Source: an uncultured Oscillospiraceae bacterium
Lineage (GTDB): Bacteria; Bacillota; Clostridia; Oscillospirales; Oscillospiraceae
Assembly: GCA_947624465.1 (NCBI GenBank)
Contig: CANQKJ010000092.1
Coordinates: forward strand, 1-8,258
Direction of reading: 5' to 3'
Length of the DNA stretch: 8,258 bases
The position numbers and the translations under genes are program-made. Below, piece after piece: positions 5,727-8,258 of this stretch. The notes beneath the pieces were generated by a model. The model saw only the letters and a program-made list of their open reading frames with translations. It made no database searches and had not been told where the DNA came from. The first letter of the stretch is position 1, and each line of letters starts with the position of its first letter.

Positions 5727-6746
5727 TCAGCCGCCGCTCACAGTCAGCACCCGGCTGGCGTCCTCAAAGATCTTGGCGTAGCCGGAGATGGTGGTGATAG
5801 CCGCCCGCTCCAGCTGCCGGTCGATGATCTTGTCGTATTCCACCATCACGTCGCCGGCCTTCACCATCTCCAGGGCGTAGTTTTTGTCCAGGCCGACGAT
5901 CCTGCCGGCGGGCATGGCGGAGGTGCGCAGCACCTTGGCCCCCATGGGGGTGATGAGCCTGCCGGTGCCGTGGAAGTCCAGGCCGGCGGCGGCGTCCTGC
6001 ATCTGGGTCAGGCCCAGCAGCTTGGTCATGGTGTCGGTGCCCACCAGCAGGGTGTTGAGCTGATAGGGCTCAAAGCTGTTCCAAAAGGCGAGCAGGTCGT
6101 CGTAGGTCAGGGTGCCGTCGGTCTTGACGGAGCTGCTCTGGGCGGCGTTGCCGTTGCCGTCCCCGTTCAGGATCACGTCGATGGCGTCCTCCAGGTGCAT
6201 CCGCCCGATCTGTGCGCCGATCTGCCGCAGGGTGACCGAAAACAGGTCCAGCTTCTGAAACCGGATGGCCTCGTAGGAGGCCACCAGCATACGGCCCCGC
6301 TTGTGGAGCTTCACCAGGCTGTCCCTGGTGCGCACGGTGGTCTGGGGGATGGCCGCGCCCTCGGCCACCCGCTTCAGGTTCTTCTCGTCCTCGGGCACGG
6401 AGGTGATGGAGCGGTAGTCCATCCCCTCGATGAGGGTCTCGGTGGCGGTGATGTCGGGGAGGATGTTGGCCTCCTCCATGCCCACCTTGACGGCTCGGGC
6501 GATGTACTCGGGGAACAGAACCGCCGACTGGGAGGTGGAGAAGAACTTGTCCACCAGGTCGGACCCCGCCCCCTTCACCCGGATGTCGAACCGCTTCAGC
6601 TGCCGCTGATAGGCGTCCAGCCCCTCCAGGGCGGTGCCCTTGTACTGCTCGCTGGGGTCCAGCTTCTCCAGCACCTGGGTAAAGGACTTGCCCGCCTCGT
6701 GGTACATACCCTTCTCCAGCTTCACGTTGTCGAATCGATAAGCCAT
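5727..6746 (-). CDS. Phage major capsid protein
   Basis: This 339-residue protein forms the icosahedral shell. A strong GGGAGGAG ribosome site lies 7 nt before ATG 6746, as fits the most highly made virion protein. Residues about 70-110 (STSQSAVLFPEYIARAVKVG, then EEANILPDITATETLIEGMD) are typical of HK97-fold major capsid proteins of Firmicute phages, which name 'FPEYI' or similar before the long E-loop and spine helix region. The centre holds LVKLHKRGRMLVASYEAIRF and LEDAIDVILNGDGNGN, a conserved 'A-ILNGDG' box. The C-terminal half (LTYDDLLAFWNSFEPYQLNT to ITPMGAKVLRTSAMPAG) forms the P and A domains. The length suits a mature shell protein without a long N-terminal scaffold domain. It comes before the portal and protease genes, unlike most phages. 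Confidence 0.9.
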   Translation of the reverse strand: MAYRFDNVKLEKGMYHEAGKSFTQVLEKLDPSEQYKGTALEGLDAYQRQLKRFDIRVKGAGSDLVDKFFSTSQSAVLFPEYIARAVKVGMEEANILPDITATETLIEGMDYRSITSVPEDEKNLKRVAEGAAIPQTTVRTRDSLVKLHKRGRMLVASYEAIRFQKLDLFSVTLRQIGAQIGRMHLEDAIDVILNGDGNGNAAQSSSVKTDGTLTYDDLLAFWNSFEPYQLNTLLVGTDTMTKLLGLTQMQDAAAGLDFHGTGRLITPMGAKVLRTSAMPAGRIVGLDKNYALEMVKAGDVMVEYDKIIDRQLERAAITTISGYAKIFEDASRVLTVSGG

Positions 6747-6768
6747 ATCTGATCTCCTCCCGTTGTTT

Positions 6769-7119
6769 TTACAGCTTCACGGTGACGGTCCTGGCGGTCT
6801 CGTCCACCGCCAGCACCAGGCAGGTCAGCCCGCTGTCCTCGGCCCTGGCAAGCATCCCCCTGCCGTCGCAGGTCAGGGCGCAGTAGCCCACAGTAGGCGC
6901 GGTCTCTCCGGAATAGCCCACCGTCACCGCCCCGGCGATCTGCACGGCCACCGCGCCGTTCCGTTCCGCGCCCACGGTCACGCCGCAGGGCAGCGCGCCG
7001 CTCTCGCCCAGGCCCACGGTGGAACTGCCGGTCAGCGCCACCGCCTGGCCGGCGGTCAGGTCCGCCTCGGTCAGGAAGGTGGCCACCGCCTGGCCGACGC
7101 CCTCAAAGCAAATCTCCAT
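6769..7119 (-). CDS. Small capsid decoration / cement-like protein
   Basis: This 116-residue protein has GAGAGGAG 8 nt before ATG 7119 and lies 22 nt upstream of the capsid gene. It is poor in charged residues and rich in Gly, Ala, Val and Thr, with short alternating strands: LTAGQAVALTGSSTVGLGES, GVTVGAERNGAVAVQIAGAV, CLVLAVDETARTVTVKL. The 'G-x-AVALTG-s-TV-lge' opening and repeated beta pattern resemble DUF2190-type capsid cement proteins, which form trimers that stabilise the shell and are usually encoded beside the major capsid gene. A head fibre or other small head protein is possible. No membrane segment or signal peptide is seen. Confidence 0.68.
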   Translation of the reverse strand: MEICFEGVGQAVATFLTEADLTAGQAVALTGSSTVGLGESGALPCGVTVGAERNGAVAVQIAGAVTVGYSGETAPTVGYCALTCDGRGMLARAEDSGLTCLVLAVDETARTVTVKL

Positions 7120-7303
7120 GTCTCATGCTCCTCTCATTGAATGTATATCTGGAAACCCCTTTACAGGTATCTCCCAACCTCGTCGAAGCAAACTTCGTAT
7201 CACTCTCCCCGCCGCAAGCGGCAGGGCTCGTTCACTCCGTTGCTTCTCCTCTCCCCACGGGTGCTGAAGTCCGCACCCGCGGGGGCCCCGGAACACGCCC
7301 ACG
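7120..7303 (-). other. Non-coding hairpin-rich gap between terminase and decoration genes
   Basis: This is the only sizeable gap in an otherwise tightly packed operon, and its 7141-7200 part is one of the most AT-rich places in the phage section. It holds three separate palindromes: a long stem at 7253-7284, GCCGCAAGCGGC at 7211-7222, and CGAAG/CTTCG around a CAAA loop at 7184-7197. Its last bases carry the ribosome site of the decoration gene. No T-tract follows the stems on the minus strand, so none is a standard intrinsic terminator. I found no convincing promoter; a TATACA-like box near 7141-7150 lacks a well-spaced -35. The short open frames here start in neighbouring genes or show no protein-like pattern, so I do not call them. 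Confidence 0.6.
7253..7284 (-). repeat. Inverted repeat (long hairpin) just after the terminase gene
   Basis: On the plus strand CCCC-A-CGGGTGC (7253-7264) pairs with GCACCCG-C-GGGG (7273-7284) around the 8-nt loop TGAAGTCC. This gives 11 pairs with one A-C mismatch. It starts about 20 nt downstream of the terminase stop codon. There is no run of T after it in the direction of transcription, so it might stabilise or process the transcript rather than end it. Confidence 0.65.
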
Positions 7304-8258
7304 CTAATACGTTCCGCGTTCCACAAAGGCCGCCGCAAGCGGCTCCTCCGTCTCCAAACTCATCACAAAGTATCTGATATCGTCCATGGCGTGGTCGTGT
7401 TCCTTGTGGACCCGGTCCCGCGTCCCATCGTCCTCCCAGCGGTACAGCCCGAACTCCCGGAGGGCGGCCCCGCACCCCTTGCAGACGACCACCCGGCCCT
7501 CCTTCAGGGCCTCCGCGGTCCGCCGGATGCCCTCTATGACCCGGTTGTCCGCCTTCCGCACCGGCCAGCCCTTCCGCCGCAGCGTCTCGATGAAGCTGGC
7601 CGCCGACGGGTCCACGATCACCGCCTCGATCCGCCGTCCCCCGGCCAGCCGCTCCAGCTCCTGGGCGTACTCCCCGTCGGTCTTCTGGCTCCCCTCCAGG
7701 GCGGCGTCGTAGTAGAATTCCTTCACCCGGTACCAGACGTTTTCCCTCAGCCCCCACAGCCCGAAGGAGGCCGGGTTCCGGGTGCCGTAGTCGCAGGAGA
7801 CCCGCCACCGCTCATATCCCCCTCTGGGGGCGGGCCGGACCTGGCCGGGGTCGAAGAAGTCGTACACCAGCCCCTCCGGGGACGTCCACTCCCCCAGCAC
7901 ATACCGCCGGTAGAAGGGTCCCTGGAACAGCCGCCGGTAGCGCTCCCTGGTCCGCGCGGTCAGCGCCGGGTTGTCGTCCATGGTGAACCGGAGGTACAGC
8001 GCCCGCTTCTCCTCCGCCTTTTGGATCCACTCCCGGTAGAACCAGTGGGACTGCCCCGCCGGGTTGCAGGAGAACCACAGCTTGGCCTCCGGCGGAGAGC
8101 ACCGGGCGCAGGCCTGCTCCACAAAGGAGCGGGGCATCAGCGCCGCCTCGTCCAGCAGCGCCCCCGCCAGGGTCACCCCCTGGATGAGGGAGGCGCTCCC
8201 CTCGTTGTGTCCGCCGAACAGATAAAAGACATTCTCCCGTCCCCCGAAGCGCAGGACC
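7304..8258 (-). CDS. terL: Terminase large subunit, 5' partial (PBSX-type)
   Basis: The last 317 residues of the DNA-packaging motor are visible; the N-terminus and Walker A lie beyond the window. The frame is open through the edge, and a GTG at 8176 that could be taken as a start is internal. Seen: GGHNEGSASLIQG, the typical step before Walker B; Walker B with catalytic Glu (GALLDEAALM, visible residues 32-41); the coupling motif WFSCNP (61-66); then GPFYRRYVLGEW, common in PBSX-type large subunits. The nuclease domain has acidic residues expected to bind two metal ions: SCDYGT (Asp156), IVDPSA (Asp216) and HAMDDIRY (Asp292/293). The ATPase domain drives DNA into the head through the portal, and the nuclease cuts it to unit length. 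It stands first among the structural genes seen, but a 183-bp gap and a decoration gene follow it rather than the portal gene. Confidence 0.93.
   Translation of the reverse strand, partial: VLRFGGRENVFYLFGGHNEGSASLIQGVTLAGALLDEAALMPRSFVEQACARCSPPEAKLWFSCNPAGQSHWFYREWIQKAEEKRALYLRFTMDDNPALTARTRERYRRLFQGPFYRRYVLGEWTSPEGLVYDFFDPGQVRPAPRGGYERWRVSCDYGTRNPASFGLWGLRENVWYRVKEFYYDAALEGSQKTDGEYAQELERLAGGRRIEAVIVDPSAASFIETLRRKGWPVRKADNRVIEGIRRTAEALKEGRVVVCKGCGAALREFGLYRWEDDGTRDRVHKEHDHAMDDIRYFVMSLETEEPLAAAFVERGTY

Noticed and set aside
4315..5781. A 488-codon open frame on the plus strand
   Set aside because: It is the antisense shadow of the portal and protease genes, with low-complexity composition and no family motif.
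5970..6752. A 260-codon open frame on the plus strand
   Set aside because: It is the exact antisense of the capsid gene, Gly/Val/His-rich, with no recognisable domain.
7253..7284. Intrinsic terminator after the terminase gene
   Set aside because: The stem is strong but no T-tract follows it in the direction of transcription, and the same operon continues downstream.
7123..7338. A 71-codon minus-strand frame over the gap after the terminase
   Set aside because: It starts inside the terminase gene in another frame, has no ribosome site, and its content comes from the hairpins. It is more likely non-coding or repeat DNA than a gene.

Overview
The window reads as part of a contractile-tailed (myovirus-like) phage or prophage from a GC-rich Firmicute. 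The host guess (Oscillospiraceae-like gut bacterium) is an inference from the base composition and the character of the phage proteins. Every gene I accept lies on the minus strand, so the layout is read from high to low coordinates. The far left end (about 1-240) is not phage. It encodes the nucleotide-binding domain of an ABC exporter in visibly less GC-rich DNA, joined in frame to the start of a phage gene.

Head module, in order of transcription: the C-terminal two thirds of a large terminase subunit (8258-7304, open at the window edge); a hairpin-rich gap of 183 bp (7303-7121); a small decoration/cement-like protein (7119-6769); the major capsid protein (6746-5727); the portal protein (5706-4561); and a prohead protease with a cysteine-rich insert (4574-3705). 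Capsid before portal and protease is the reverse of the usual terminase-portal-protease-capsid order.

Connector and tail module: two small head-tail connector candidates (3690-3343 and 3346-3011), a probable tail terminator or neck protein (3014-2514), the tail sheath (2517-1465), the tail tube (1449-1048) and a tail assembly chaperone (1051-638). The chaperone carries a strong -1 programmed frameshift signal: an A7 heptamer at 734-728, then a 4-nt spacer, then an 11-bp stem-loop. Slippage would give a 204-residue product that ends in a CxxC-x8-CxxC motif. This is the lambda G/GT arrangement seen in many tailed phages.

Most of the operon is translationally coupled. The genes from connector 1 to connector 2, neck protein and sheath, and from tube to chaperone, overlap by 4 nt as ATGA, and the portal and protease genes overlap by 14 nt. 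The chaperone's frameshift frame ends in a GTGA overlap with one more phage reading frame, starting at 441. That frame runs without a stop into the ABC exporter domain, where a tape-measure region would be expected. The likely explanations are an assembly chimera or a deletion/recombination endpoint. A genuine fusion protein is less likely.

I do not see an undescribed defence or mobility system here. The points most worth a second look are the complete frameshift signal, the phage-ABC junction, the unusual head gene order and the hairpin cluster after the terminase gene.
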